Shown here: positions 34,026-46,894 of the stretch, one piece after another
Layout of the letters: every line of letters begins with the position of its first letter
How positions within the stretch are numbered: position 1 is the stretch's first letter
NCBI GenBank assembly: GCA_003235365.1
Contig: QJWJ01000044.1
Coordinates: forward strand, 1-60,915
Direction of reading: 5' to 3'
Source of the DNA: Deltaproteobacteria bacterium
GTDB taxonomy: Bacteria > Myxococcota_A > Polyangia > Polyangiales > Polyangiaceae
Length of the DNA: 60,915 nucleotides
The notes under the pieces: generated by a model
The model's database searches: none
The model's input: only the letters and a program-made list of their open reading frames with translations
Told to the model about the DNA's origin: nothing
Translations under genes and position numbers: made by a program

Positions 34026-36116
34026 TCACTGGAGCGCGATCAGCGGAGCGATGACGAGAGCCACCACGCTCATCAACTTCACGAGGATGTTGAGCGAGGG
34101 GCCTGCGGTATCCTTGAAGGGGTCACCGACGGTGTCACCCACGACCGCGGCGTTGTGCGCCTCGGAGCCCTTCTTGAGGATCTCGCCGCTGGGCAACTTG
34201 AAGCCGCCGCCTTCGAAAGACTTCTTGGCGTTGTCCCAAGCGCCGCCCGCGTTGCTCATGAAGATGGCCATGAGCACACCAGTCACGGTCACACCGGCGA
34301 GCAAGCCGCCGAGCGCTTCGGCGCCGAGCACGAAGCCGAACGCGACGGGAGTCACCACGGCGAGCAGGCCTGGGGCGACCATGCGCTTGATGGCCGCGCT
34401 GGTCGAGATGTCGACGCAGCGAGCGGTGTCGGGCTTCGCGGTGCCTTCTTTCAACCCGGGGATCTCGCGGAACTGACGGCGCACCTCCTCGATCATGTCC
34501 ATGGCAGCGTCACCGACGGCCTTCATCGCCATCGAGGAGAACAGGAAGGGCAGCATGCCGCCCACGAATACGCCGCTCATGACCAGGGGCTTGGAGATGT
34601 CGATACCCGTGATGTTGGCTTGCTGCGCGAAGGCCGCAAACAGTGCCAGGGCAGTCATTGCTGCCGAGCCGATGGCGAAGCCTTTGCCGATGGCTGCCGT
34701 GGTGTTGCCCACCGCATCCAGCTTGTCGGTGCGCTCGCGCACGTTGGATTCCTGGTGGCTCATTTCGGCGATGCCGCCGGCATTGTCGGCAATCGGGCCG
34801 TAAGCGTCGACCGCGAGCTGGATGCCCGTGGTGGAGAGCATGCCCAGAGCCGCGATGGCCACGCCGTACAGGCCGGCGAAGTACGCAGCACCGACGACGC
34901 CGAAGGCGATCACGATGATGGGCATTGCCGTCGACTGCATTCCCACGCCGAGACCTGCGATGATGTTTGTCGCGTGACCGGTCTTCGACTGGCCCGCGAT
35001 GCTGTTGACCGGGCCCTTGCCCATCGAACAGTAGTAGCTGGTGATGAGCCCCACGGCGACGCCGGTTGCCAGACCGATGACCGTGGCGATGCCCACGTCC
35101 TGCGCCTGCACGAGTTGCCCGCCGACCTCAGCGCCGCTTTCGGGCCACAGCGCATTGGCTAGAGCAAAGGTGGCTGCGGCCATGACCGCTGCCGAACCAA
35201 ACGCACCCGTGTCGAGCGCGTGCTGCGGGTTGCCACCCTCCTTCGTCTTGACGACGAACGTTCCGAGAATCGAGCAGATCGTGCCCGCGGCGGCAATGGC
35301 GAGCGGCAACACGACGGGTCCGATGTCGCCTTCGGCGATCACGCTGGCGCCGAGACCCAGCACCATCGCGCCGACGATGGCGCCCACGAACGACTCGAAC
35401 AGGTCGGCGCCCATGCCAGCCACGTCGCCGACGTTGTCACCGACGTTGTCGGCGATCACGGCGGGGTTACGGGGGTCGTCTTCGGGCAGACCCTGCTCGA
35501 CCTTGCCGACGAGATCCGCACCGACGTCGGCGGCCTTGGTGTAGATGCCGCCGCCGACGCGCGCGAACAGTGCGATGGACGAGGCGCCCATCGAGAAACC
35601 GGTCAGCGCGTTGATGGCGGTCGTCAGGTTGTCCTGCCCGGGGAAAAGAACCGTCGTGTACACGACGTAAAGACCGCCGAGACCCAGCAACGCCAGGCCC
35701 ACGACGCTCATGCCCATCACCGAACCACCCGAGAACGCGACGTCGAGCGCTTGGCTCAACCCGGACTTCGCAGCAGCCGTGGTGCGGACGTTCGCGGCCG
35801 TCGCGACGCGCATGCCGAAGTAACCGGCCAGGCCCGAGGCACAGGCGCCGATCACGAACGACGCGGCGATCATCGGTGTGCGGTTCTCTCCGCTCATGTT
35901 CGAGCCGGCGAGCAGCACGGCGACGATGACAACGAAAAGCGCGAGCACTTTGTACTCGCGCGCCAGAAACGCCATCGCGCCCGTTCGGATTTCGCCCGCG
36001 ATCTCCTGCATTCGAGAATCGCCGGCGTCCTGAGCATTGACCCAGTTGGTCTTCCAAAAGGCGAACAGCAGCGCGAGAACACCCGCGGCTGGTGCGGCGT
36101 AAATGAGTTGGTCCAT
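34026..36116 (-). CDS. hppA: Membrane-bound cation-translocating pyrophosphatase, K+-dependent type
   Basis: The 696-residue polytopic enzyme couples pyrophosphate hydrolysis to export of H+ and/or Na+ across the inner membrane. It shows the family signature [20 protein letters not shown], then [19 protein letters not shown] with the Mg-pyrophosphate-binding aspartates, and a C-terminal [14 protein letters not shown]. Around residue 465 it reads [17 protein letters not shown]. The Ala in this motif (instead of Lys) marks the K+-dependent subfamily, which includes all known Na+-pumping members. About 16 membrane helices, usual length. Monocistronic, with a strong terminator. Confidence 0.97.
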   Translation of the reverse strand: MDQLIYAAPAAGVLALLFAFWKTNWVNAQDAGDSRMQEIAGEIRTGAMAFLAREYKVLALFVVIVAVLLAGSNMSGENRTPMIAASFVIGACASGLAGYFGMRVATAANVRTTAAAKSGLSQALDVAFSGGSVMGMSVVGLALLGLGGLYVVYTTVLFPGQDNLTTAINALTGFSMGASSIALFARVGGGIYTKAADVGADLVGKVEQGLPEDDPRNPAVIADNVGDNVGDVAGMGADLFESFVGAIVGAMVLGLGASVIAEGDIGPVVLPLAIAAAGTICSILGTFVVKTKEGGNPQHALDTGAFGSAAVMAAATFALANALWPESGAEVGGQLVQAQDVGIATVIGLATGVAVGLITSYYCSMGKGPVNSIAGQSKTGHATNIIAGLGVGMQSTAMPIIVIAFGVVGAAYFAGLYGVAIAALGMLSTTGIQLAVDAYGPIADNAGGIAEMSHQESNVRERTDKLDAVGNTTAAIGKGFAIGSAAMTALALFAAFAQQANITGIDISKPLVMSGVFVGGMLPFLFSSMAMKAVGDAAMDMIEEVRRQFREIPGLKEGTAKPDTARCVDISTSAAIKRMVAPGLLAVVTPVAFGFVLGAEALGGLLAGVTVTGVLMAIFMSNAGGAWDNAKKSFEGGGFKLPSGEILKKGSEAHNAAVVGDTVGDPFKDTAGPSLNILVKLMSVVALVIAPLIALQ

Positions 36117-36646
36117 TTTTGGAGCTTTCTCCCAGTTGGTCCCGCGGCGTTGCGTGCCGGAGGAGGTTGAAAAGGGATGTGCGCTGCGCGAGGCATTCGC
36201 CGTCGGGAGGCAAGCTGTTGCGGAGCGATCAGTCCCAAAGCCGAGCGCGCCCCTCTTAGACCATGTCGCCGCCCTTGGGGAAGCATTCGCGCACCCAAAA
36301 GAGACTGGAACCCGATGGGGCGCTCCGTTTGGGTCGACGGTGTGACCGCGCCTGAGTGATCGGCGTGTGGCGAGCGGAGGTGCGGGCCGTCGGTGACGTC
36401 GGTGATCGAAGGCGTAGCGTGAGGGCTCGAGCTGTGACGCCAGCCCTGAAACATATGTAACCGAAGTGGTTTTCAGGGGTTTTTGAGTTCGCGGGGCGCA
36501 CCATGGCCGGCGTGGTCTGGCTGTGGTGTTGGAGTCCCACGTTCACGTCGACTGTGAAACACACAGTACAGACGGAACTGGTCCAGCCTGTGCCGACGCT
36601 TCACCGCGTGCCAGTACGCCATCTGTGGTCACTGTCACTTGTAAAA
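36117..36646. other. 530-bp region without a recognised gene
   Basis: The stretch lies between two minus-strand genes and contains the presumed hppA promoter. A plus-strand terminator-like hairpin at 36444-36484 is its only clear structure. No open frame here has both a ribosome site and convincing codon use. Confidence 0.5.
36444..36484 (+). terminator. Orphan plus-strand terminator-like hairpin
   Basis: CCCTGAAA (36444-36451) pairs with TTTCAGGG (36471-36478), with an optional inner AACC/GGTT pair, and is followed by G and five T residues (36480-36484). No annotated plus-strand gene lies upstream of it. It may end an unrecognised transcript. Confidence 0.5.
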
Positions 36647-40195
<3,549 letters not shown>

Positions 40196-40325
40196 GCGCG
40201 GAGCCTACGCGGCGACCCTCCCGCTTCCAAGCCAGACGCCGCTCCCCGACGGTCGGCGGGAAGGCGCAGCGACCGTCAGTTTGGCGTCGCGCTCCAATCC
40301 AGGGGCACGCGACCTGCGCGCGGCA

Positions 40326-41417
40326 TCAATCGGCGCGCGTCGAGAGACGTTTTTTTGCCGCAGCGAGTTCGGTCTGGGCGGTCGTGCGCAGCGGCGAGTT
40401 GGGATAGCTCGACAGCAGTCGTTCCAGTGTGGCCACCGCGCGCTTGTCGTCGCCTCCGTCGCGCGCGCGCAGCGCTTGGGAGAACAGGCGGTTCTGTTCG
40501 GCCAGATCGCTCGACACTGCGGGGGCCTTGGGGCGCGACGCGCGAACGACCACCTTCGGGGCTACGTCGTCCGCAGCAGCGCTGGCTCCTTCGTCCTTGT
40601 CAGCGGCGTCGGTCTGTTCAGTCGCGTCCGGGTTGGCTTCCACGGTTTGGGCGGGGTTCATCCCGACCGCCGAATTCCACGTGTCGCCGGGGCGCAGCAT
40701 CACCTCGACGCCGGCGTGTTTGACGGACACCAGCCCGCGGGTGACTCCAACCGTGGTGATCGGCTTGTCGTCGACTTGATTCACTTCCACGCTGAACACC
40801 GTTCCGTGCACGGTGACGATCGTGTCGCTGGTGCGCACCCGGATGATCCGCGGCTCGCCGGGCACCTTCGGTACAGAGACGTCCACGCGCCCGACCTCCA
40901 GATCGAACACCTGCGTCGCTGGGTCGAGCTGGGCGAGGCGCAGCGTCGTGGCGCTCGACAAATCCACGCGGGCGCGGTCTGCGTCGAGGGAGGCCGACGC
41001 CTGCCCCGCCGTGCTCACCTCGGTGCCCGGCGCGATCCGTGCGTCTTCTCCGACGATGGCATTGCTGCCGTCGGTGCTCGTCGCGATGACCTTGCCCACG
41101 ACGCGCCGCAAGCTCGCGGAATCATCGTCGACGGCGACCGTCGTAGGTTCGTCGCCCAGCCAAGCGTGTAAACCCGTTGCGCTTGCCGCCAGCGCGATGC
41201 CTGCGGCCGCAGCAAAGGTCCAAAAACGACGCGAAGCGCGCTCCACTTGCCGTTCTGGGGCAGACTTGATGGCGCCGGCCAATGCACGAACGTGCCGCGC
41301 ACGCCGCTGCGGGTAGTCGCTCGATTGTTCGGCTTCGAGCTGAGCCAAGTCAGCCGAACGGGCAGCGTCCAGCCACCAGTCGAGCCGCTCTTGGTCACGC
41401 GAGGTGAGTCCGCGCAT
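40326..41417 (-). CDS. FecR-like membrane anti-sigma/sigma regulator with C-terminal TPR
   Basis: The protein has 363 residues from ATG 41417, chosen because GAGGAGGAGG lies just upstream; ATG 41438 overlaps the ECF stop as ATGA and is the alternative. The N-terminal about 75 residues are a cytoplasmic helical domain, followed by one membrane helix (about 65-85, FWTFAAAAGIALAASATGL). The periplasmic FecR domain (about 105-250) has VDLSSATTLRLAQ, VDVSVPKV, IIRVRTSDTIVTVHGTVFSVEV and TTVGVTRGLVSVKH. After a Pro/Ala/Asp linker, a TPR-like pair (about 300-355) ends the protein. Partner of the upstream sigma factor. Confidence 0.88.
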   Translation of the reverse strand: MRGLTSRDQERLDWWLDAARSADLAQLEAEQSSDYPQRRARHVRALAGAIKSAPERQVERASRRFWTFAAAAGIALAASATGLHAWLGDEPTTVAVDDDSASLRRVVGKVIATSTDGSNAIVGEDARIAPGTEVSTAGQASASLDADRARVDLSSATTLRLAQLDPATQVFDLEVGRVDVSVPKVPGEPRIIRVRTSDTIVTVHGTVFSVEVNQVDDKPITTVGVTRGLVSVKHAGVEVMLRPGDTWNSAVGMNPAQTVEANPDATEQTDAADKDEGASAAADDVAPKVVVRASRPKAPAVSSDLAEQNRLFSQALRARDGGDDKRAVATLERLLSSYPNSPLRTTAQTELAAAKKRLSTRAD

Positions 41418-41434
41418 GGGTACCTCCTCCTCAG

Positions 41435-42085
41435 TCATTTGGCCGCCCTCCGCTGTGCTGCGCCCTTGCGCTCGTGTGCATCCAAGCGCTTGAGCAGCTC
41501 CTTGCGCCCCCGAACCAGTCGAGACTGAGCCGCTGTCACGGTCACTCCCGTCATTGCGGCCACCTCGGTCAGGTCATAACCCTCCACGTCGTGCAGCAGT
41601 ACTGCTTGGGCGCGCCGCGGGTTCATGTCCGCCAGTTGTTCCATCACTACGCGAAGTAGACCCCGCGCGTTACTGTGTCGCTCCACATCGACTTCCGCGG
41701 CGCTCTCCGCCGGGAACTCGACCGAGTGGTCCATCACTTTGCGTTCGCGACGACGAGAGCGAAGCGCATTCAATCCGACATTGACGCTGATGCGTGCCGC
41801 CCAAGTCTTGAGACTGCAGTTGCCGGCGTAGCTGCCACGCGTCAACGTCAGGACGATCTGTTCGAAGATCGTCTGCACCAAATCGTCGTGGTCGACCTCG
41901 CGCCGCCCAAACACCCGGTACAGGGATCGGTCGATCACGCCCACGAGGCGGTCGTAGAGCTGGGTGGCGACCCGCTCGTTGCCCCCGACGACCGCGGCGA
42001 TCAGCTCCTCGTCGCTCAGTACGGCGGGTACTGAACTATTGCTCACCGGCTTGAGCCAGGGGCGGGTGGGGGAGGGCCGAGACAT
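41435..42085 (-). CDS. ECF-type RNA polymerase sigma factor
   Basis: About 216 residues from ATG 42085; ATG 42094 would add three. Region 2 contains ELIAAVVGGNERVATQLYDR, VDHDDLVQTIFEQIVLTL and LKTWAARISVNVGLNALRSRRRERK. Region 4 contains MNPRRAQAVLLHDVEGYDLTEV and a helix-turn-helix with VTVTAAQSRLVRGRKELLKRL. The N-terminal about 20 residues before region 2 are proline-rich. It is translationally coupled to the FecR-like regulator and divergent from a Cys-rich lipoprotein gene, whose promoter may be a target. The N-terminal start is uncertain; no ribosome site stands out. Confidence 0.9.
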   Translation of the reverse strand: MSRPSPTRPWLKPVSNSSVPAVLSDEELIAAVVGGNERVATQLYDRLVGVIDRSLYRVFGRREVDHDDLVQTIFEQIVLTLTRGSYAGNCSLKTWAARISVNVGLNALRSRRRERKVMDHSVEFPAESAAEVDVERHSNARGLLRVVMEQLADMNPRRAQAVLLHDVEGYDLTEVAAMTGVTVTAAQSRLVRGRKELLKRLDAHERKGAAQRRAAK

Positions 42086-42225
42086 CGCCAGCATGATGTA
42101 CCGACACCACAGTAACCGCCAGACTCCACACCAGGCAGTGACATTCCTGTGTCGACCGTACCAACCGAGCACAATTTTTAGGCGCCTTGTCTTCGTCCGG
42201 ATCTGCTGTCACCGTCCCTGGGAGA

Positions 42226-43125
42226 ATGAGCTCCCGACCCTGCATCCTCGCGTTGCTCTGCGCCCTCGGGTGTGGACGCGGCACGCTGGATCTCAAGCCC
42301 GACGAGAAATCGGTCGAGCCGGGAGAGTCGGCTACCTCCACCTCGACAGCGGTAACTCCCACGCCGGCCACTTCACCGAGCGCCCCAACCCAATATCCCC
42401 CGGGGTCAGAACCGAGCGATCGCCCAAACATCTCGGATCCGACCGCGCCTCCGCCCTTGCCCGATCCGCCAGATGCGGGAATGCAGGGTCCGAGCGTGGC
42501 GCCGGCGGACACGAACTTCGGTCCTGGCCCCTCCGATTTCATGGACACCCGTCCGCCGGACTGTTCCCGCCCGACGGACTGTCCCGAAGAGCTGCCCTTT
42601 TGCCTATCGTTCGGAGTTTGTGGGGAGTGCCTTTCCCATCCGGACTGCGCCGACAAGCCCGATGGTCGTACCTGGTGCGATTGGCGGGATGGTCGCTGCG
42701 TGCAATGTGCGGGGCCAGAGAACTGCGCCCAAGGGGAGCGCTGCACTTTCAAGCGCACATGCGTCGAGGGTTGCGACAACAACGATGACTGTTTCCCTGA
42801 CCGCGAATGCGAGATTCAGTCGGGTGAGTGCGTGCAGTGTGTTCGCGGCTTCCATTGCTACCAGATCCTGGGCGCGTCGATGGGCGCTTGTGATCCCGTC
42901 TCCAACGAGTGTCGGCCCTGTATCGAAGACTTCGAGTGTGGTCACGATGGGCGTTGCGATGACGGCACGTGTGTGTTCGCAGGACCGTCGGGTGAACCGT
43001 ACGTACCGGCGGACTTCGGCGGCGACCCTTCGATGCCATCGGCACCGGCTCCGGATGGTTTTGCCGGTGCGCCCGATGCGGGCGGAACGGACGGCGCGGG
43101 CGGCTCCGGCGGGCCCCGACACTGA
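42226..43125 (+). CDS. Cys-rich repeat lipoprotein
   Basis: The protein has 299 residues from ATG 42226 (GGAG very close upstream). A short signal peptide ends in lipobox ALGC (Cys16). A Pro/Ser/Thr-rich linker covers about 20-100. Residues about 110-245 hold four or more Cys-rich units with spacing of the type C-x(n)-DC-x5-C-x4-C-xxC (for example CSRPTDCPEELPFCLSF, CDNNDDCFPDREC), common in myxobacterial secreted proteins. A Gly/Pro/Asp-rich tail follows. It lies divergently from the ECF gene across about 140 bp, so it could be a regulon member. Function unknown. Confidence 0.8.
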   Translation: MSSRPCILALLCALGCGRGTLDLKPDEKSVEPGESATSTSTAVTPTPATSPSAPTQYPPGSEPSDRPNISDPTAPPPLPDPPDAGMQGPSVAPADTNFGPGPSDFMDTRPPDCSRPTDCPEELPFCLSFGVCGECLSHPDCADKPDGRTWCDWRDGRCVQCAGPENCAQGERCTFKRTCVEGCDNNDDCFPDRECEIQSGECVQCVRGFHCYQILGASMGACDPVSNECRPCIEDFECGHDGRCDDGTCVFAGPSGEPYVPADFGGDPSMPSAPAPDGFAGAPDAGGTDGAGGSGGPRH

Positions 43126-43148
43126 GATCTGCGCAGCTCAACAAACGC

Positions 43149-44153
43149 TCAGAGTTCGTTGCCGACCAACGTGACGCCAACGGACAGCTGCATTTGGGTC
43201 GGGCCGAACTTGACGACCCGGTCCTCCGACAGCTCCACGCGGGTCGAGCGGTACAGTTCGCCGCGCAGCTCGATGAACGGGCACACCACCCCCGAGCCGT
43301 AGCGCAGGTGCGCTGCGACGTTCCCACCCCACGCGTGATCTGCGGCGCTCTTACTTGCATCGCTCCGCTCCGCCCACAGCTGTTGCCAGGCGGGGCCGAC
43401 GCCGAGACCGAGCACGAACGGCCCCGACCCCAGTTCGAGACCGACCGACAGCGCAGCACTGAGAAAGCTGGTGTCGACGCCGTCGGGGTTGGTGCTCTGC
43501 ACCGAGTAGCCCACGCCGAGGTCGATCATCCAGCGGCGTGACCAGGCTACCCGAGCGCCGGCACTTCCGCCCCAGCGCGTGGCACCAATCCCCGACCCGG
43601 CGTGAACCCCGACCCGATAGAGGTGTTCGAACGGTGGCGGCGGTCCCGCGGGGATTGAGGGGAGAGGGTCGGGCGGATCGTACGGTACTGCTGCAGGTGA
43701 GGGCGGGGGGTTGGTCTCGGCGCCGTCGTTGGACTTGGGTTCAGCCGACTTGCTGGTGGTCGGTGCGGCCGCAGTGGGGTCTGGAGCGGACGGTTCCGGT
43801 TCGGCTTTTCCGGCCTGCTGGGCAGACTTCTCCTCCGCGACCGCCAGTGATCCCGCCATGCTCCCGACCGCGAACCCGAGTGTTCGGTAGCGTTCCGCCG
43901 AATCGTCTGCGGCGCGGAAGTCGAGTGAGCGGTACGAACTGTGCTCCGAGGTGTCCACCACGTAAATCACCGTCACCGCGGCTCCTGTCTCGTTGAGCCA
44001 ATTGACCTCCGCGCGCAACGGAGCGTCGTCGATGTCGGCTTTGGAGGCGCAGTCGCCCGCGGGGTAGGCGTCGCTACATGCCTCGAAGAATACCTGCGCG
44101 TCGGCTGCGGCGGCATCCGCGGGGAGATCGACGTAGACGACGGCGGGCAGCAC
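43149..44153 (-). CDS. Beta-rich envelope protein, architecture shared with 3179-4324
   Basis: The protein has 334 residues from GTG 44153; an in-frame stop just upstream limits it, and no strong signal peptide is seen. The N-terminal domain (1-110) contains Cys residues and SLDFRAADDSAERYRTLGFA, followed by a Pro/Ala/Ser linker (about 110-170). A C-terminal part consists of alternating strands (VGVHAGSGIGATRWGGSAGARVAWS, LSVGLELGSGPFVLGLGVGPAW) with a final hydrophobic strand. The domain plan is that of an N-domain, Pro-rich linker and outer-membrane-like beta domain, as in the protein beside the first ECF module. Function unrecognised. Confidence 0.68.
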   Translation of the reverse strand: MLPAVVYVDLPADAAAADAQVFFEACSDAYPAGDCASKADIDDAPLRAEVNWLNETGAAVTVIYVVDTSEHSSYRSLDFRAADDSAERYRTLGFAVGSMAGSLAVAEEKSAQQAGKAEPEPSAPDPTAAAPTTSKSAEPKSNDGAETNPPPSPAAVPYDPPDPLPSIPAGPPPPFEHLYRVGVHAGSGIGATRWGGSAGARVAWSRRWMIDLGVGYSVQSTNPDGVDTSFLSAALSVGLELGSGPFVLGLGVGPAWQQLWAERSDASKSAADHAWGGNVAAHLRYGSGVVCPFIELRGELYRSTRVELSEDRVVKFGPTQMQLSVGVTLVGNEL

Positions 44154-44330
44154 GGTAACGTCGTTCTAGTACCTCGTCGGGGAGATTTCGACCGATTCTC
44201 CGTCGCCCGAAGTTCTGATACCGGGGCCGCGAGGGTCCAAGGGCAAGTGAGCGGGCGTGGCGTGACACGGGCATGCGGCTGCCGCTATGCTGCTGCGCTC
44301 GACCGGCGACCGGTCCGATCAGAGGCACTC

Positions 44331-45350
44331 ATGATTGATCTGTACAGCGATACCGTGACGAAGCCGACTGCCGGCATGTACGCGGCAATCTGCGATGCTC
44401 CGCTGGGTGATCACCAGCGGGGCGACGATCAAACGGCGCGTGCCTTCGAGGAGCGCATCGCCGAAACGTTGGGGCAGCCGGCGGCGATCGTGCTGCCGTC
44501 AGCCACCATGGCCAATCAGATCGCCGTGATGATTCACTGTCGGCCGGGCGCGGAGGTGCTCTGCGATCGGGGTGCCCACGTCTACAACTTCGAAGGTGGG
44601 GGCATCGCCGCCAACGCCGGCGCTCAAGTGCGACCCTTGGATTCGGTCCGCGGAGTATTCTCGGGTCGGCAGGTGGCCGAGGCCGTTCGACCCAACGATC
44701 CTCACTTCGGGGCGACGTCGCTGGTGGTGATCGAAAACACCAGCAACATGGGCGGCGGCACGGTGTGGAGCGACGAAGCGTTCGACGGCGTCGTGGCAAC
44801 GGCCGCCGAACTGGGCCTGGGTGTGCACGTCGATGGCGCGCGCTTGTTCAACGCCGCGGTTGCCAAGGCGTGTGACGTGACGCGATGGTCTGAACCGGTC
44901 GACACCGTGCAAGTCTGCTTCTCCAAGGGGCTCGGATGTCCGTTTGGTGCCGTGTTGGCTGCGTCGGTGGATCTGATCGGGCAAGCTCGAGATCTGCGCC
45001 AACGACTCGGCGGTTCGCTCCGGCAAGCGGGGGTGATGGCGGCGGCGATGAATTACGCTCTCGACAACCACGTTCAGCGTCTAGCTGAAGACCACGCCCG
45101 CTTGGCGACGATCGCCAGGGCGCTGTCCGAAGTCGACACACTCGAGCTCGACCACTACGAAACGAACATTCTGTACTTCACTCATCGTACGCTCGAGGCG
45201 GTTCGCTTCGCCGACTTGCTCCGCGCGCGAGGGGTGTGGGTTTCGACCGCGACGGGCAAGTTGCGGCTCTGCACGCATCTCGGGATCACGGATGCCGACG
45301 TACAGCAGGCGATCCGCGTCATCCGGGAGGTCGCGTGCCCGAGCAATTGA
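44331..45350 (+). CDS. ltaE: Low-specificity L-threonine aldolase
   Basis: The 339-residue PLP enzyme cleaves L-threonine and L-allo-threonine to glycine and acetaldehyde. It opens with MIDLYSDTVTKPTAGM, the characteristic family N-terminus, at ATG 44331 (AGAGG upstream). Other marks are GDDQTARAFEERIAE, LPSATMANQIAVM, VIENTSNMGGGTVW, the D168/R171 segment HVDGARLFNAAV and PLP-lysine K199 in CFSKGLGCPFG. The length fits. The gene's last 16 bp overlap the start of the sirtuin gene, so the two are co-translated. A role in glycine supply or in balancing threonine pools is likely. Confidence 0.95.
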   Translation: MIDLYSDTVTKPTAGMYAAICDAPLGDHQRGDDQTARAFEERIAETLGQPAAIVLPSATMANQIAVMIHCRPGAEVLCDRGAHVYNFEGGGIAANAGAQVRPLDSVRGVFSGRQVAEAVRPNDPHFGATSLVVIENTSNMGGGTVWSDEAFDGVVATAAELGLGVHVDGARLFNAAVAKACDVTRWSEPVDTVQVCFSKGLGCPFGAVLAASVDLIGQARDLRQRLGGSLRQAGVMAAAMNYALDNHVQRLAEDHARLATIARALSEVDTLELDHYETNILYFTHRTLEAVRFADLLRARGVWVSTATGKLRLCTHLGITDADVQQAIRVIREVACPSN

Positions 45351-46180
45351 CGGCGCTCGCCGAACTGTGCGCTCCGCTCGTCGAGACGGGTTTGGTGGTC
45401 GCGCTGACCGGCGCTGGCGTTTCGGCAGCGAGCGGCATTCCGACCTTTCGCGGCAAAGAGGGTTATTGGACCGTGGGGTCCAAGAACTACCACCCCCAGG
45501 AGCTGGCAACCTTCGACACGTTCAACCGAATGCCCGTCGACGTTTGGCGGTGGTATTTGCACCGCCGCACGGTGTGCAGGAGCGCCGAACCCAATGCCGC
45601 GCACCGCGCGCTGGTGACCCTCGACCAGTGCTTGCAGCAACGCTTCGTCCTGATCACCCAAAACGTCGATGGACTACACCGCCGCGCTGGCAGTGAGCCG
45701 TCTCGCACGTACGAGATTCACGGCAGCATCGAGCTGATGCGCTGCTCTGGTGCCTGCGGCTGGGAACCGGTGGAAATCCCTTCGAACGTCACTGAGCAAT
45801 CATCGAATGCGCAGTTGCGCGCCGAGCTGTCGTGCGCTTTCTGCGGGGGTTGGTGCCGGCCTCACGTGCTGTGGTTCGACGAATGCTACGACGAACGACA
45901 CTTTCGCTTCGAAAGCTCCTTGGCTGCCGCACGTGAAGCCGAGTTGTTGATCGTCGTGGGGTCGACCGGTTCGACCAACCTGCCGCTGCTCGTTACCCAG
46001 GAGGTGGTAGGACGAGGTGGGCGACTGATCGTCATCGATCCAGAACCCAACGTGTTCGCCTCGCTTGCCGGCAGGAGCCCACTCGGACTGTTTCTAGCTG
46101 GAACGGCGGAACACTGGCTCGAGCGTGTCGTGCAAGCCCTGTGCTCTTCCGCACTTCGGTCGCCACTCGTCGGCGAGTGA
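45335..46180 (+). CDS. Sir2-family NAD-dependent protein deacylase
   Basis: The protein has 281 residues from GTG 45335, with CGGGAGG just upstream inside ltaE. It shows GAGVSAASGIPTFRG (26-40), TQNVDGLH (108-115), catalytic H129 in YEIHGSIELMRC and zinc-type Cys at 137, 141, 167 and 170 (CxxxC and CxxC), followed by RPHVLWFDE. Strand-loop VVGSTGSTNLPLL replaces the usual GTS-x-x-V-x-P motif. The reaction is NAD-dependent removal of acyl groups from lysines. The Cys spacing and absence of a clear Tyr-x2-Arg succinyl-selective pair leave the acyl preference open. Coupling to threonine aldolase suggests a link to amino-acid or acetyl metabolism. Confidence 0.93.
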   Translation: MPEQLTALAELCAPLVETGLVVALTGAGVSAASGIPTFRGKEGYWTVGSKNYHPQELATFDTFNRMPVDVWRWYLHRRTVCRSAEPNAAHRALVTLDQCLQQRFVLITQNVDGLHRRAGSEPSRTYEIHGSIELMRCSGACGWEPVEIPSNVTEQSSNAQLRAELSCAFCGGWCRPHVLWFDECYDERHFRFESSLAAAREAELLIVVGSTGSTNLPLLVTQEVVGRGGRLIVIDPEPNVFASLAGRSPLGLFLAGTAEHWLERVVQALCSSALRSPLVGE

Positions 46181-46282
46181 TCGCTCAGGCGTACCGCGTC
46201 GGGCATCGAGTGCAGCCGTTCGGCGAGCCTCTGCTGTTGCGGCGTTGTTCAATCCATTCGCGTTTCCTGTTAGGCTGCGCCG

Positions 46283-46894
46283 GTGCACGACAAGGAGTTC
46301 GACCTGACGACGCCGCGCTTGGAGCTGCGGCCACTCGACGATACGGATGTTGCGTCGTTGGTTCGGCACTGGGGTGATGCACAAGTTCGCCGCTACTTGT
46401 GGGACGACAAGCCAGTTACCGTCGACATGGTCAACGCCATCGTCACCACGAGTGATCGCGACTTCAAGCGCGCCGGTTTCGGCATCTGGGCCGTGCGTTT
46501 GAAAGGTGAACAATCGCTGATTGGCATGTGCGGGTTGCGCCAGGTCAGAAACTCCGAGGCGGTGGAGATTCTGTACAGCTTGCGTCCTCGCTATTGGCAC
46601 AATGGCTTTGCTACCGAAGCGGCGCATGCAATTCTGCGCTACGGTTTCGAGCGCATCGGGCTGGAAGACATCGTCGCTTCGTACGATTTCGCGAACGTCG
46701 CGTCTGCAGGTGTGCTCAAGCGGCTCGGTATGGTCGAGGCCAGCAGCGCGGCTGCTGACGACGACCATCAGGCCGCGCAGCATCAAGCCGCGCAGCATCA
46801 GGCCGCGCAGCATCGGGCCGCGCAGTGGCACCTGACCCGTGAGAAGTTTCGGCGCTGGACCGTACCGCCGACACTGCCGCCCCCCCAGCTTTGA
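46283..46894 (+). CDS. GNAT N-acetyltransferase with internal HQAAQ repeat
   Basis: The 203-residue protein reads from GTG 46283. It follows the RimJ/RimL-like pattern: N-terminal TPRLELRPLDDTDVASL, a central FGIWAVRLKGEQSLIGMCGLR, then EILYSLRPRYWHNGFATEAAHAIL-type acetyl-CoA motif (Q/R-x-x-G-x-G/A region as YWHNGFATEA) and FANVASAGVLKRLGM near the end. After that the expected final strands are interrupted by a run of four HQAAQ-type repeats before HLTREKFRRW. The insertion sits in the surface beta-hairpin, so activity could persist. The acceptor is unknown. Confidence 0.9.
   Translation: MHDKEFDLTTPRLELRPLDDTDVASLVRHWGDAQVRRYLWDDKPVTVDMVNAIVTTSDRDFKRAGFGIWAVRLKGEQSLIGMCGLRQVRNSEAVEILYSLRPRYWHNGFATEAAHAILRYGFERIGLEDIVASYDFANVASAGVLKRLGMVEASSAAADDDHQAAQHQAAQHQAAQHRAAQWHLTREKFRRWTVPPTLPPPQL
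46766..46825 (+). repeat. 15-bp in-frame minisatellite in the GNAT gene
   Basis: Four tandem copies of a 15-bp unit (CATCAGGCCGCGCAG and close variants) start at 46766, 46781, 46796 and 46811. Copies 2 and 4 each differ by one base from the unit. The frame is preserved, encoding HQAAQ three times and HRAAQ once. Confidence 0.92.

Noticed and set aside
43941..44330. N-terminal extension of the threonine aldolase frame
   Set aside because: The family N-terminus starts exactly at ATG 44331 behind a ribosome site; the extension overlaps the minus-strand neighbour.
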